Of a stretch of DNA of 64,000 nucleotides, positions 22,340-35,637 are shown one piece after another. Source of the DNA: Tetradesmus obliquus (lineage: Eukaryota > Chlorophyta > Chlorophyceae > Sphaeropleales > Scenedesmaceae); the NCBI GenBank assembly GCA_030272155.1, contig CP126191.1:6222501-6286500 (forward strand), in the 5' to 3' direction. The notes beneath the pieces are model-generated. The model searched no databases, was not told the origin of the DNA, and saw only the letters and a list, made by a program, of their open reading frames with translations. Every line of letters starts with the position of its first letter. Position 1 is the stretch's first letter. The position numbers and the translations under genes are program-made.

Positions 22340-24523
22340 GCAGTGCGAGGAGCCGCAGGCAGCATGCCTGTGTGCGGCGCATATGCAATGGCGAGATGCA
22401 TTGGCGACATGCAGTGGCTTTACCTGCGCATGAAATCGTTGTGGGGGCGGGTGGGTGAGCGCGGGGGTGGGGGTGGATGGGCGTGAGGGGTGCGTCCGGG
22501 CAGTTGTGCAGTGTGGAGCCTGCATTGGATCAATGTGGCGGTTGCAGGCATGCCAACCTTTCGTTGTTGCTGTTCTGTTGTGTATCTAAGTTGTTGTCAC
22601 TTGTTCTTCTTCTGCTTGGTGCTGTCAGCAGTTGCGCTTGGGGTGTGCCGCCTGTGGGTGCAACTCGGCCGGTGCTTGGGCCTAGCAGCCGCCACTTACG
22701 GTGGGCATGTGTTATGTATGTACAGTGAGAGGCCAGAACCTTGGCAGAGAGGCTGCTGCCTGTCAGCCACCGCCATTAAAGCGATTGAGAGTGAGCAGCG
22801 AGCAGCGGGGCTGGTTAAGTGGCAGGAGCATGGCCGCTCCACCATGTGAGTGCGCTGCGCTGCTGCCTTGCCTTGTAGCTCCTGCGTGAATGTACAGGCA
22901 ACCTGTGCAATGGGTGTGTGCATGCTGCCAACGCTGTGCTGGCAGCTGCACAGCAGCGGTGTGAGGCTTGAGGTGTTGCAGCTGCGGAAAGTTCTGCCGG
23001 GTTGAGTTTGAGGTCCGGATGGTTCCTCTGACACTTTACTTGGAAGTAGTACCTCACCTGTCTTTGCAGAGTGCGCAGATGGCGCAGATGCATGATGTGC
23101 GCTGCATTGCGCTAAAAGTTCCCTAATTGCAGATGGGCTGGCAAACAGATGCCTTGCTGCTTCAGAGCTGTCTGGGTGTCACTTGCATGGTACCACACCG
23201 GTGTTGTGTGGGAGAAGGCACGATGTCGTGCTTGCTCTGCAGCACTGGTGGATATCTGTGCCTTCTTCATTCCATTCATGGGGAAAGCTAGATGGCAAGG
23301 GAGCAAGGCGCAGGAGGTTGTTTGCTTACTTTTGTGCGGTATGTACTGGTCTTGCCAATGAAAGCAGTGTGCGCACGCATGCATGCATGGTGCAGCAGCA
23401 CCACACATGCATGCGTGCCAGTGTCTGGTTGTGCTGCTGATGTTGTGCCCCACTTTGTGATCCTTGCACACGAACGCGCAGCCAGCAGCATTGCATGTGT
23501 CAGGTCACTGGCGGCAGTGGTGCAACTGCACCAGCTGTTGCGGCTGCACTCGGTGCTACTAGTAGCAGTACCGCCATGAACGTCGGGGTGTGTCTGCATG
23601 TTCTGCAGGAAGGGTCTGACGGGACATGCTGGCAGTTTTGGCCCCTTGACTGGTGTTGGTGCGTTGAAGTGCTGCGCATTGTTGCCGATGACTTGTTGTC
23701 TCAAGTTGCATGCGCTTACAAGTGCCAGCCAAGCATTAAATGCTCCTTTTGTCAGCTGCTAAGGCGGCACAGAGAGGAAACAGAGCCATGCTGCCGTATG
23801 CAGCTGCATAGCTGTTGGCAGCATCCAGTTCTTCTGGCATGGTGGTGGGCTCATTTGCAGAGGTTTGCATTGCTTGCATGGCATACGCAAGCAGCGACCG
23901 CTTGCGTGTGTGCAGGAAATTGCATTGCATGTCGGCGGATGCCGTGTCTGTCAGCAAATGCGGGTGATGTACGTTGAGTTTTGAATTGAATTGATCGCAC
24001 ACGAGTAACACGTGTCAACAATCATCCACTCTATAGGTTGAACATTCCCAAGAAACTCCTGATTGAGCTGAGTGCGGGTTGCTGCTGATGTGTTTCTTTC
24101 TGATGCAAGCGAGCGCGGCGGTCGTCGTACTGCTGCTGCGAGCCTGGCGAACGATGCGCGCAAACAGGCTACCCGCACAGCACACACAGGAGCAACCAGA
24201 TTTTGGGATGAGAAATAAGGAAACCCCGAGAAATCAAGTTGCAAAGCACCAGGCAGTTGAGGCAGCCTCACTATTTACACGTTCTCCTCAGCTGAGTGGC
24301 CTGAGTCAGTAAGCCATGGAGGCAATTTCCTGCTTTCTTGCGCAAGTCAGTACCCAGCAGGACAGCCCAGTATACGGGCGATACGTATCGCAAGGCTTTG
24401 GGCAAGCAACACGCCAGGCAAGCAACAAGTACCAGGAGTGCTGCAGCCGTGATTGGTGTACTGCTGCTTACTAAACCGCTCAGCCCAAAGTGCCCGCAGC
24501 GCAGAGGCTGCGCACCAGCCCCA
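22340..24523. other. Intergenic between convergent PTST-like and FANCD2 genes
   Basis: About 2.2 kb that should contain both 3' UTRs. It includes a G-rich patch at 22440-22500 and CATGCATGCATG text near 23380-23410. The open frames here have no splice context or recognisable domain. Confidence 0.45.
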
Positions 24524-27500
24524 TCACTCTGCCACGCCGTCTTCCTGGTCATCCTCGCCTGCGTCATAGTCGCCTGGCTCGTCATCATTTTCATCCTCTT
24601 CCTCCTCCTGCTCCTCGCAGAGCTGCAGCATCACCAGCAGCACACCATAGCAGCACAGCAGGCCTCTGAGCGCGTCGAGGGAGTCACAACTACAATCTGT
24701 ACACACAGATGTGGATGTTTGGGGTATGCTCAGCAGGAACACGGTGCCACGCCGGCCGAAGGTCGACTCAAGCTGAGCAAGCAAGGCACAGCTACTCTCT
24801 ATGCACCACGCAGCAGTGCTGGACACTTCTGGCGCACCAGCAATACAGCATGTCGCTGGCTAGCAGCTATCTGAATGCCGCATCATACAACAGTGCAGCA
24901 TGCTGCTGCTGTCCCACCTGCGAGCCCACGCAGTTGCCCTCCAGGTCTCTGTGCTTGAGCTGGCCCAGGTAGAACAGCTCCTGCTGGCCCGCCTCGTACA
25001 GGAAGGCCTTCATCTCAAACAGGAAGCGCTCCAGGCTGCGCTTGGTGGCGGGCGCGCGCGACAGCAGCGGCGCAGCGCCACGCGCCTTGGCCTCATTGCA
25101 GACGGTCTGCGGACGCAAGTGGCAGGAATTGTGCAGGGCTCAGCACATGGTTTCCCTACTATAAACCACGCGCTGCATGCCATGCTGATTGCAGTTAATT
25201 ATATGCCACGGCCCCTCTCTGCGACATACATGCTATCCAGCAGTTGACTGCACGCACCTGCAGCTGCTTGGTGCCCTTCTGCACCTCCTTGATGAGCGCC
25301 CTGAAGGCACCCTCCTGCCCGCTGGCGTACAGCGCCCGCCAGAAGGCCAGGCCCCTCAGCAGCGCATCAACAAATTGACCGCCCAGCTTCAGCGCAGATG
25401 ACAGCAGGCCTGTGCGCGATGGGTGCGCCTTTGTCAGCTGCACCAGGCCCGCAAAGGCCTGGCAGCAGCACTGCGCACGCGCCAGCAGCTCCTCCACCTG
25501 CAGCAGACCCATCAACAGGCGAGTTGAAGGCCGCCGCAGCAGTGGCGTGAGCGCAGCACAAGAGAGGCGGGTGTGTCGTGTTGAAGCGGTGGCAGCGTTG
25601 GTGAGTAGCTGCCAAACGGTGGAGCAGCACAAGCGTTCACAGCTCTGGCTGCACAGTGCCCGCACATTGGCAGTGAACCAAGCTGCTCTCTGGCATAGCA
25701 ACGTCGGATGCAGGACTAACACCACACAGGCCAGGCATGCGCTGGCTCCCTCACCTGCGGGCTCTCCCAGTCTGGCATTGTCTGGCTCTGCTGCTGCTGC
25801 TGCTGCTGCTGCTGTGCCCTGCTGCCCGCCCTGCCGCCAGCTGCTGCAGGCATGAGGCGCTGGCAGTCTGCCACCACAGTCTCCCAGTAGGACACAAGCT
25901 GCTCAAACACCACCCTGACACATTGCAACATAGCAGCAGCAGCAGCGGCAGCCAGGGTCAGCATGCAGGCAATGGCTGCGCAAGTGTGCATTCAAGCCAG
26001 GCACATGGCAGAAGCCATGCTACAGCATGCAGACGCACAGGACCACACATAGCAGATATCACAGCCGAATTGACCCACGGTGGCGTGTCCGCATGCACAA
26101 CCACGTACGGCATTCAACACACATTTATCCCTGCAGCTGCACCGACAGGTGCGCGGTAGACGCCACCCAAGCAGCCTCAACAAGCCCTGCCTCCCACACA
26201 CCAGCTCAGCACCACCTGATGTCCACTCACTTGTACCAGGTGTTCATGGTGGCAGAGCACAGCGCAGCGTAGCCGCCGCAGGGCTGCAGCTGCTCCTTGG
26301 CCGGCACCTTGTCAGGCATGGCCCCCAGCACGCACGCCAGGCCCAGCACCTGCTGCGAGGGGTCTGGCGCGTGGCTGACCAGCACGCCCAGCAGCTGGCT
26401 GATGGCGGCTGTGGCACCCTTCCAGGTGAAGGCTGAGGCGCAAGTGACAGCAGCAGCAATGGCAGCAGCAGCAGTGGTGGCAGCAGCAGCGGCGGCAGCA
26501 GCACGGTGAGGAGATAAGCAGAGGGCGTGCGTAATGCATGGCACCGCATGCCTGTCGCGATCCGCTGTTTCACATGGACATAATTGGGCTGCAGTTGACT
26601 TTGCAGACATTGTTGTGCTGCAGCTGCACAGGCTCAGACGGCAGTGGACATCATTGGTGACAGATGAAGATGCGTGGCTTTGCGGGATGCAGGGATGGCG
26701 TCATGCCTGGCCAGCAGGGAGCCATCTGCCTGCTCACTCTTTGCGCTCTCCTCTTCCGCCTCATCCTCCTGCTGCCAGCTCTCCTTCAGCAGGGCATCAG
26801 CAGCAGCAGACAGCTTCTGGCCCATGGTGGCATGGTACCTGCAGCAGTGGCACAGCAGCACAGCCTGCCTACTGGCATACACCAAGCGACCGCAGCAGCA
26901 GCTGGCTCAGCGCTGCACTGCTGCCCGTTGTTTCTACTCACCACTGCATACGTAGGACACCATTGTGTGAGACTGACATGCTAGCAGCATCGTGTGGCCC
27001 AGGCTGCGGTGCTTACCTGCTGGCTGCTGCCACGGGGTGTGTGGTGATGCCCTGCAGCAGCGACAGCACGGCCAGCTCCAGCTGCAGGCTGCTGTTGCCG
27101 CTGGCCCTGCAGAAGTGCTTGCGGCAGGCCTTGAAGCACGCCACCAGCAGCTGCAGCAGCTGCAAGAAGCAGCACACATTACGACACAGCACCTGATGAT
27201 CATCACTGCACATGGTAAGCTTAGCACCACAGCACTGGCACTGCCTGCTCCCGCCGCGCGATAAGGAAGGCAAACACTACGAAGTTCACGATCTAAGCAC
27301 GCCACCACATGTCAGTGCCTGCATGCCACTGCCTGCAGTGACTCACCGCCTCGTTGACTTGGTCCGCCGGCTGCTGCTGCTGCTGCGCCAGGGCCGCCAG
27401 CACCTGCAGCTGCAGTGCCTCTGGCAACTCCTTGTGGCAGCTCAGCAGCAGCGTGAAGGTCTGCAGGCATGCCGTGGCCAGGCTGTGCGCAGCAGGCAGA

Positions 27501-30500
27501 GCATCCACCACTGCATTCACTGGCAGCAGCTCGTACAGCGGGTCCTCAATCTTGCTGGCGGCCCCTGGCAGGCCTGCACAAGCAGCAGGAGCAGCAGCTC
27601 TTCCAAATTAAACACCTTCGAACCCAGCTTCCTAGTGCAGAGATGCAGCGGCTGGGTGCACTGCACGACAGAAGAAGCCGCATGGCATGGCACATCACAC
27701 ACGTGGTTCGCACCCCAGTGAGAGCGCAATGAAACAGAGCATCACCTTCATGGCTGCTCATGGTCGTGGCATGTAGGTGCGAGGGACAACCGCGGCTGCA
27801 GCCACCCGTGCGCACCTTCCAGCAGCACCTCCCTGCCAGGCTCTGGCGGCTGCCTGATCACGCTCAGCGCTGTGCCCAGGTGCGTCTGCAGTGCAGGCAG
27901 CATTGGCAGCAGCTGCTGCACCAGCTCCTGCAGGCTCAACCCCTGCAGGCACACAGGCAGCCCGCCAGCTGCTGGCGTGCATACAGGCCCTAGCAGCCCA
28001 CCAGGACCAGCAGCTGCAGCAGCAGCAGCAGCTGCGCCTGATGCTGCAGGTGGTGGCATCAGCCCAGCAGGCCTCCTGGCTCTGCTGACCAGCAGCTTGA
28101 GCTTGGCCTGCAGATCTACCGCCAGGTATGTGGCTGGCAGCAGGCTGGCCAGCAGCATCTGTGGGGGTAGGCAGGTGTTCAGCGCAAAGCTGGCCGGCAG
28201 CCGCAGGCAGCGCAGCTTTGCCATTGCTTCAGCGTGCCTGCAGGAATCAACCAAAAGGCATGCGGCATGCTGGTGTTGGTGCGTAGCAATCACAGCAACT
28301 GCCCACCAGAGCCGTGTATGCTACCACAGTGTTTGACTGACAGCTCTGGTCAGTGGATACCACTGCACTGCCAATTCTGCATGCGGCATGTTCACAGCAG
28401 ATGCCGCTGGAACAGGCTTGTGCACTGGCACCGCAACAGCTCACGTGAATGTGGGGCCCTCAGCCTGCTTTGCAGCAGCCTTGCCGGCAGCAGCAGGCGG
28501 CCTCCGCAGAGCAGCAGCAGCTGCAGGCGCAGCAGCTGCCCTGCCTGCAGCCAGCAGCAGTGGGCATGCCATGTCTGGCAGCTGCTGTGCTGCTGCAGGG
28601 CAGCTGGTGGCCAGGTGTTGGTAGAGCGCCTCCAGCACGCGCAGCTGCACCAGCCGCATGAGCAGCTTGTTCTGGGTGTCCGTCAGGTTTTCAACACTGC
28701 AGGGGTGCAAGCACATCAAGGCAGCGATAATGCCCATTCAACGCAGGGGTCAGGGGCATAGTGGCGCAGGCAGGTGGTTTGGTGGTGGCGGTGTACAGCA
28801 GGGCCCAAACAATGGGTGCCACACTGCACGTGAACAGCATGCGATGAGGGTCCTGTTACATAACAAGTAGGTATGCAGCCATGTCTGCAACTATCGTTGT
28901 GGCACATTGGTGCACTCACGTAGACTGCGTCGCTGTGCCTGCTGTTGCGCCCAGCACGTCTGCGCCCACGCCTGGCGCAAACACCGCCACCACCTCCCGC
29001 AGCCAGCAGATGGCGTGCAGCAGACACGTCAGCACGCACGCCTTGGACGGCAGCGGCAGCGCCTCCCACCTGCAGCAGCACGTGCACACGCAAAGCCATG
29101 TTTGGGCAGTTACGAGGCTTGCCATGAGGTACCCTGGTTCTGGCATTCCTGCACCGGCAACGCACAGTGATAACAGCCGACATGGCTGGCAGTCGTTGAG
29201 AGAATATGTTGAAGCTGGTGCAACAGACCGGCATGCTGAACCAGGAGGGGCAGACTTGGCAGTGGGGGTGCCACAGCAGCAGCGCACCTGCCATCTGTGA
29301 ACATGCGTGCATCAGGCATGGCCAGAGGGCAGCCCAGCAGGGCGTCGATGTTGTTCAGGTCGCCGGCTGACAGCTGCTGCAGCGCGGCAGCCAGCAGGCG
29401 CAAGGCTGAAGGCATCCAGGCAGGCGCAGCCCTGCAGGGCAGCAGCAGTGTAGCAACATGTTTACAGGACAACCAACTATGATACCCACACGTGTTGGCA
29501 GCCCTTGGCTCGACATATCGACGACCATGCGTGTGCAAAGACGTTGGCAGTCCGCAGATCACGTGGGCTCGAACACTTCACTTGAGCTGCATGCATGTTG
29601 CTGCATTCCAGCGCAGCGAGTGTGGTGCTGTGCCATACCCACACACCTCCTGAGTGGGTCCTTTGATGCAGCCAGTGGCAGGATCTGGATGTAGATGGGG
29701 CTGAAGGCGCTGTCCAGATTGAACCAAAGCTGGCCCTGCAGAAACAGAAAAAATGATTTGCAGATCGTTGAGCAGTGATAGCCAGTCATTTAGCACATGG
29801 TGGCGTAGTTGAAACCGCTACGCCGCACCTTGATGTTGCTGTCATCCAGCTGTATGTCAGGCTGCGGAGGAGTGTGGGCATCTGCCTGCTGCGCATCCTG
29901 GGTGTCTGGCACACCCTGGCAGTAGTCAGCAAAAAACATGCTGTTCAGCAGGTCCTGCGGGGCAGGGCAGCAGCAGCGGCAGCAGCAGTAGCAGTACAGC
30001 TACGTCAGCTTGACATGGCTTTGCCACCAGCTGACATGCAACGCGGCCGCAGCTGTGCAGCAGCCATCCTTTTTGGTGCCTGCGTGTTGAGGTTGCACGC
30101 TGCTGCCAACGCCACAAGCCTGCAACAACCAATGCTGATGGGCTTCCTGCAAAGCACCACCTTCGCACCAGTCACTTCGGCCCGCCAGCATGGAATGATG
30201 CTGCTGATGTGGCGCAAGCATGCTGCCCACCTGCAGCTTCTCAGACAGCCACTCCAGCATGGGCTTGGGTGTAACTGCTGCTGCCTGTTCTGCCTGCTGC
30301 TGGCCCTCAGCTGCTGCTGCTGCTGCCGCCGCGGGCCCCTGCTGCTCCAGCAGCTCAGCCCATTGGTCCATCATGAAGGCAAGCACGCCAGGGTGCGCCT
30401 GGCACTGCGCAAACATGTTCTCTGCACGCCCTATCCATGCTTCCTTGTGACGCTCTGCAGGCCATAACAACAGCACGCAGGGCTTCAAGAGGAGATAACA

Positions 30501-33500
30501 ATGTCAATGATGTGTGTGGGTGGCTGGTGTGGCTGAGGTCAGCGCGTGCACAAAAAGCAAGTGGCAGTGGGTGTCAGCCACAGCCAGCTGGCACCGCAGT
30601 TCCGTAGCCAACACACCAATGCAGGCGTCAGGCACTCTGTCAGATTGTCTGAAACCATAAGAGGCAGCTGGATTGCAACAGTACCCAGATGCTTGCAAAA
30701 CCTTATGATACACAGCTCCTGCCGCAGCCTCCACTTGAGCAGCGTGGCTATCATGGAGCCGCACCTGCCGCGGTGCCGTCTGCGTCAGCCAGCAGCTCGT
30801 GCTCTGCTGCCGCCTGGCCCAGCAGCGCCAGGCTGCCCACCACGCCGATGCGCTTGTAGCCCGGGTGGCTGTGCGACAGTGCCTTGGTGATTGTTATATG
30901 CAGCTCGTCCTGCAGCCGCGTGCCGCCAGCTGCAGCTGCAGGAAAAGCAACGTGGTATGTGGCACACAGAGGGTTATCGGCTGCATCATCCAGCCACAGC
31001 CAACTTCCCATGTAGTGCATTCCAGTCACTACATGTGTGGTATACCCGTGCATCGCATAAGTTGTTTCAACTCCTCTTCCGCTTGCTGATGTCTGCATGG
31101 GCTTGCAGGACTCTGCAGGATGCTCCACACTGCATGCAGCACAGGGTCAGCAAGCCTCTGCAAGCGTGACGGCCGTTCATGGTCACCTGCAGCAGATGAT
31201 GACGAAGAGGCCGCTGCCGGCTGCACTGCCGTCAGTGCTGCAAACATGGCGAACACCTGGCGCAGCTGGCTGTCGCTGAAGCCCTCCAGGTGGTCCAGCA
31301 CATTGGCCAGGTAGCTGCTGTACTGGCCCAGCAGCGGCCGGTGCGCGGCAGCCAGGGCAGACAGCGCCTGGCGGCAGCGCGGCAGGCAGCGGCAGCAGGC
31401 AGCGTCAAGGCTGATGCAGTGCCTCAGGCATTGCGTGTTGAATCTGCAAACTATGAGAGGTGCCAACTGTGCGTGCGCGTCCCACTAACAAATCTGCTGC
31501 TTTCATCACAACAGAAGAAACGCTAAAGCACCTCATTGTGCTGTGGGCCAGGGGGACGTTAGCGTGGTGTACAAGCCCACCTGCAGTGCTGCATCTTGCT
31601 CGCCTGCCACCCCTGAGCCTAGGTGGCCATGCAGCGCCTGCAGCACCTGCTGCCGCTCTAGGCTGCCCCCTGAGCCCACAAACAGGTGCACGTACAGGTG
31701 CGCAGCTGCTGCTGTCAGTGTCGGCTCGCGCGCCCTGGCCCACGACTCAGCAAGCGCCAGCAGCGACGGCACCAGCTCATGGAAAGCTGCCTGCATGCAA
31801 AGCATAGCCAGAGTACAGCAGGTGTCAATGCGCTTGGTTCGCACAACATTGTCACCTGGCGTTTGACGACTTGATGCCACAGTAGTTATAACTGCACTGC
31901 ATTAAAATGACTTGCAGGCGTTGCCTGCCTGCCTGCCTGCCTGCAGGCATACGTAGAACAACCTCTGCTGACACACAGCCGGTCAAAGGCGTGTGTCCAT
32001 GTGCTGCTGCTGGTGCTGCTGCTGCCTACCAGGTCCATCGCCTGCTCAATGTCCGCTGTGCGCCTAGGCAGACAGGCGCCTACCTGGTGCCCCTGCAGCG
32101 AGCGGCTAATCCAGGCAGCAGTAGCGTGCCCCTCCAGCAGCTTGCGCCGCAGGCATTGCTCCGCTGCCTTCCTGCTGGCGCCACCCCTGGCATGCAGCGC
32201 CAGCAGTGCCAGCAGGTCAAAGCAGCGGTGCGCAGCGGGGGCTGCGGCAGGCAGCAACACAGCACAGAACCCCAACACCTTTAGCCACCTGGACAACCAG
32301 GAGTGTACCGTCTTGTACATGCAAAGTTGCAGGCATTGCTCATGCATTGATACATCTTGGGAACCCTGCACAAAGCAGCTGCTGCTGGCGAACCTAGGCG
32401 TAACAGGCTTGCTGCAGAGCAGTGCTGCGATGCGCCTCACCCTGCAACTGGGCCTGCAGCTTCAGGCAGGCTGCTGCCACATCCTCATTGGCCTGCAGCG
32501 CAGCAGTCAGCTCCTTCACCAGCAGCACCTCAGGGCTCCTGCTGGCAGGCTGCAGCACACCCTTCTGCTTGCGGTCGGGCACTGCAGCACAACACGGCAG
32601 CAGCAACAGCGGGTGGGCACGTGATGTGGCAAGAACACAGGTACACGAGGAGTGCAGTGACTCAAATAGTAAAGGCTGTAATAGCTGAGCAACTGCTGCT
32701 GTGTGTTTTCTGAGTGTCGTGCATGGCTGGATGATTGGCCCGCACCTGGCATGCGCGGGTCTGATGGGTTGATGAAGTGCAGGCCGTTGCGCACAGCAGT
32801 GAGGATCTGTAGCAGCATCGTACAGTGCAGCGTCAGTCGGCATGCAGTGTCTGCGCTGCTGGTGCATGACAGCCGCGGTGATTCTCTCAGTGCACTGGCG
32901 CTCTGCAGCTGTTAACCTGCAAATGTCTGCGCACGTTGTGCCAATGTAGACCAACTGATACAGCGCCTAACAGCAGAGGTATGGCTGCCGCATGCAGGAT
33001 CTGCGTCTGTATTGCGCCATGTGCTTGCCTGCTCGGCGTTGGCCTTGGTTGCGCTGCCCAGCAGGTACTTGACTAGCGCAGGCAGGTCCTCCACCTCAAC
33101 AGCAGCCAGCTGCCCCAGCAGCATGGACAGCACATGATCCTGCAGCAGGCGACATGACACGTCACGGCCCGAAGCAAAGCAGACAGCAGTTGATGCGGCA
33201 CCAAGCTTCCTTGGCTGGGTGTCCAGGAACATACAGCTGCATGCGCTGCCTGCAGCTGACTGCTCTGCGCACAGCACCATTTTGGCAGTCAAGTCTTCGG
33301 CATTGCTTGGCACTCGTGCTTTGAACCGCGCCTTGCTGCGCACCTGCAGGTGCTGCTCCAGCGTCATGTTGCTGATGCAATCCAGCACTGACGCCATGAA
33401 GGCCAGGTCCTGCTCCAGCAGCGCACGCAGCTGGTCAACCACCACCTGCAGCAGCAGCGGCAGTAGCAGCAGCAGATACACGCATGGTGGTGTGTGGCGT

Positions 33501-35089
33501 CTCTGGCAGCCGCGGTGCCTGGGCATCTCATGCAGGGTCCCAGGGCAGGGAGCAGCAGAAGCAGTGCATGAACAAGTAGTACCGTAGCTGCAGCGCCTGC
33601 CTCCTACATCAAGGCACTGCTGAGGCAGCTGCTGCTTAATCCTACCACCTGCCTGCCTGGCTGCCTAGTCGACACACTCAGCTGCTGCATGTAACAACCA
33701 CAGGTCAACAGTGCTGCCTGCACGTGTGCGCCCCCTCCCCTCCTGCCGCACCTCATGGTCCTGCGGCAGCACCACCTCAGGCAGGAATCCCAGCAGCTGC
33801 TGTTGGATGGCTGGCGAGCACACCGGCAGCACCTCCAGCACTGCTGCTGTCAGGCGCTCAGCATCGGCCACCACCTCCAGCCTGGCAGCATACAGCATAG
33901 GCAGCACACGCAACGGCACATGCAAAGGTTTCTTCTTTGCTGCACCAACTTGCGTACGGGATGCACCAAAGACAGGGCATGCGAATAGCGGATGAGCCGG
34001 CAAGCATTATAAGCGCCAGGCGGCAGAGTCCTGTGAAGTGCTCAGGTGCTAAACGCCCAGCAATGTAAGAAGCAGTGCAAGCGTGCTAATGATGCGCTAT
34101 CTGCTGCAATCATCCAGCTTGCTGCTCACCACCTCAGCTGCCCCAGGATGAGGCTGGGCAGTGAGGAGCTGCTGCCGCCAGCACCCTCCTCCTCGCACTC
34201 CGCCTGGCTGTACTCTGGCAGCTTCTGCAGCAGCCGCTCCGCCAGCTGCTGCTGCAGGCAGGGCATGTTGAGCAGCATGCGAATCAGGCTGTCGCCTGTG
34301 GCGTAGCTGACCTGCACAACAGAAACAGCAGCGTCAGGCGTCAAAGATCAAACCCAACAGCCGCTTGCAGTAGGCGTCATGCCTGACAGAACCGCAGCCA
34401 GCCTGGTGCCAAGAAAAGTGAACAACTGCTTCTTGTTGCGATGGCGAAACAAGCAGAGGTGGTGTCCGCCTGAGCTCAAACTGCCAGCCACAGCTAGAGC
34501 AAACTCCCACCCAAGACTTGCGGTGCTGAAACTGCTATGGCTGTGGTCACGCTGCACTCACGCACCTGCACACAAACCGTGATGGGCAGCAGGCACTTGT
34601 GCAGCAGCTCCTCTGCTGCCAGCACCTCCCCTAGACTGTCTAGGAACGCCTCGCGCGCTGTTGGTGATGCCAGGTCAGCAGCCAGCTGCCGCCTCGCCTG
34701 CCTGGGGTCGTCCACTTCAAGCGCTGGCAGCTGGTGTGCATCCTCATCATCGGCCGTGAGGCCTCTGATGCCAGCCCTGCTGACCTGCAGGACAGTGTGC
34801 GCAGCAGGTGACTCTAAGCAGCCTGGTGCCATGAGCACAGGGCTGAGCATATGAGCTCAATGGTGCTGAGGGCACAGCAAGCAAAGAACACAAGGTTGGA
34901 CTTGAATTGGAAGCAGCACTTGACTTCATGCAGCAATGACATGCAGCGCAAGATCCATCCTGCACTCACAACATGATGAAATGTTGCCTGCTGGCTTTGC
35001 AGTTGCTCCAGGCGCTGCCGCTTGCTGCTGATTTTTGGTGAAGGCTGTAGTGCCCCGAGCCTATTCGAGGCGTCAGCCAGCGGATCCAT
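24524..35089 (-). CDS. FANCD2: FANCD2 (Fanconi anaemia group D2 protein), about thirty exons
   Basis: Starts at 35089 (MDPLADASNRLGALQPSPKI) and ends at 24524. Exons I could place: 35089-34970, 34784-34566, 34311-34130, 33881-33752, 33445-33344, 33139-33029, 32806-32746, about 29735-29653, 25106-24918 and 24622-24524, with many more between. The translated text follows human and plant FANCD2 in order: LLQKLPEYSQ, LILGQLRWLEVVADAERL, SPAIQQQLLGFLPEVVLPQD, VEDLPALVKYLLGSAT, WFNLDSAFSPIYIQILPL, NNIDALLGCPLAMPD, ELFYLGQLKHRDLEGN, and an acidic tail (LCEEQEEEEDENDDEPGDYD). FANCD2 pairs with FANCI, is monoubiquitinated, clamps DNA and directs interstrand-crosslink repair. The frame looks intact. 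One intron uses a GC donor. FANCI is not in this window. Confidence is high for identity, lower for every exon border in the middle. Confidence 0.93.
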
Positions 35090-35637
35090 GGTTGCACCAG
35101 CAGCTATGTCTACAGTGCCTGCTGTGCTGTGATGCTGTGCTGTGGCACCCCTGGGTCCATGCAGCAGCTTCAGCGACAAAGTTCAGATGGAGCAAAAGTT
35201 TGATAACAGTACGTTTACAAGCTTCAACGTCAAGTAATGACTGCTGTCGAGGCAGAGACAAGTCACAGCCGGTGCTCCTCGCACTGTCTGAGTGATACAA
35301 GTTCACGTAGGCAGCGTGATGTCCGAAATGAATTTATCTTAGGAGTGGTTGCAGCGATCATACTGAGGGCTGGCGTATCGTTTGAACATCGAGTTATGTT
35401 ACAGGGCGTTTACTCAATCCTGCAAAGCAAATTCACTGAGAGTCCGTTGATAATCTCGTGAATTGTATATTGCGTTGGCAGTGACGGGCAACCTGAACGC
35501 GCACATAATTTTCGTGCGCCCACAAACTCACACCGTGACATGTTCTGCTAAAACTATTACAAACTGAAAATAACGTACAAGATGCAGCTGAGACAAGTTC
35601 AATTGGGACCAGGCACCCTGGTGCGGCACCCCTGTGC
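35090..35637. promoter_or_regulatory. Shared upstream region of FANCD2 and HCF101
   Basis: 548 bases between divergent start codons, AT-richer than the genes on either side. No firm motif seen. The most upstream in-frame ATG of HCF101 is at 35638. Confidence 0.4.

Noticed and set aside
31921..31946. TGCC tetranucleotide run inside a FANCD2 intron
   Set aside because: An ordinary microsatellite with no sign of function.
25403..32624. Many plus-strand frames of 100-200 codons opposite FANCD2
   Set aside because: They are shadows of the GCA/CAG-rich minus-strand exons and have no independent evidence.
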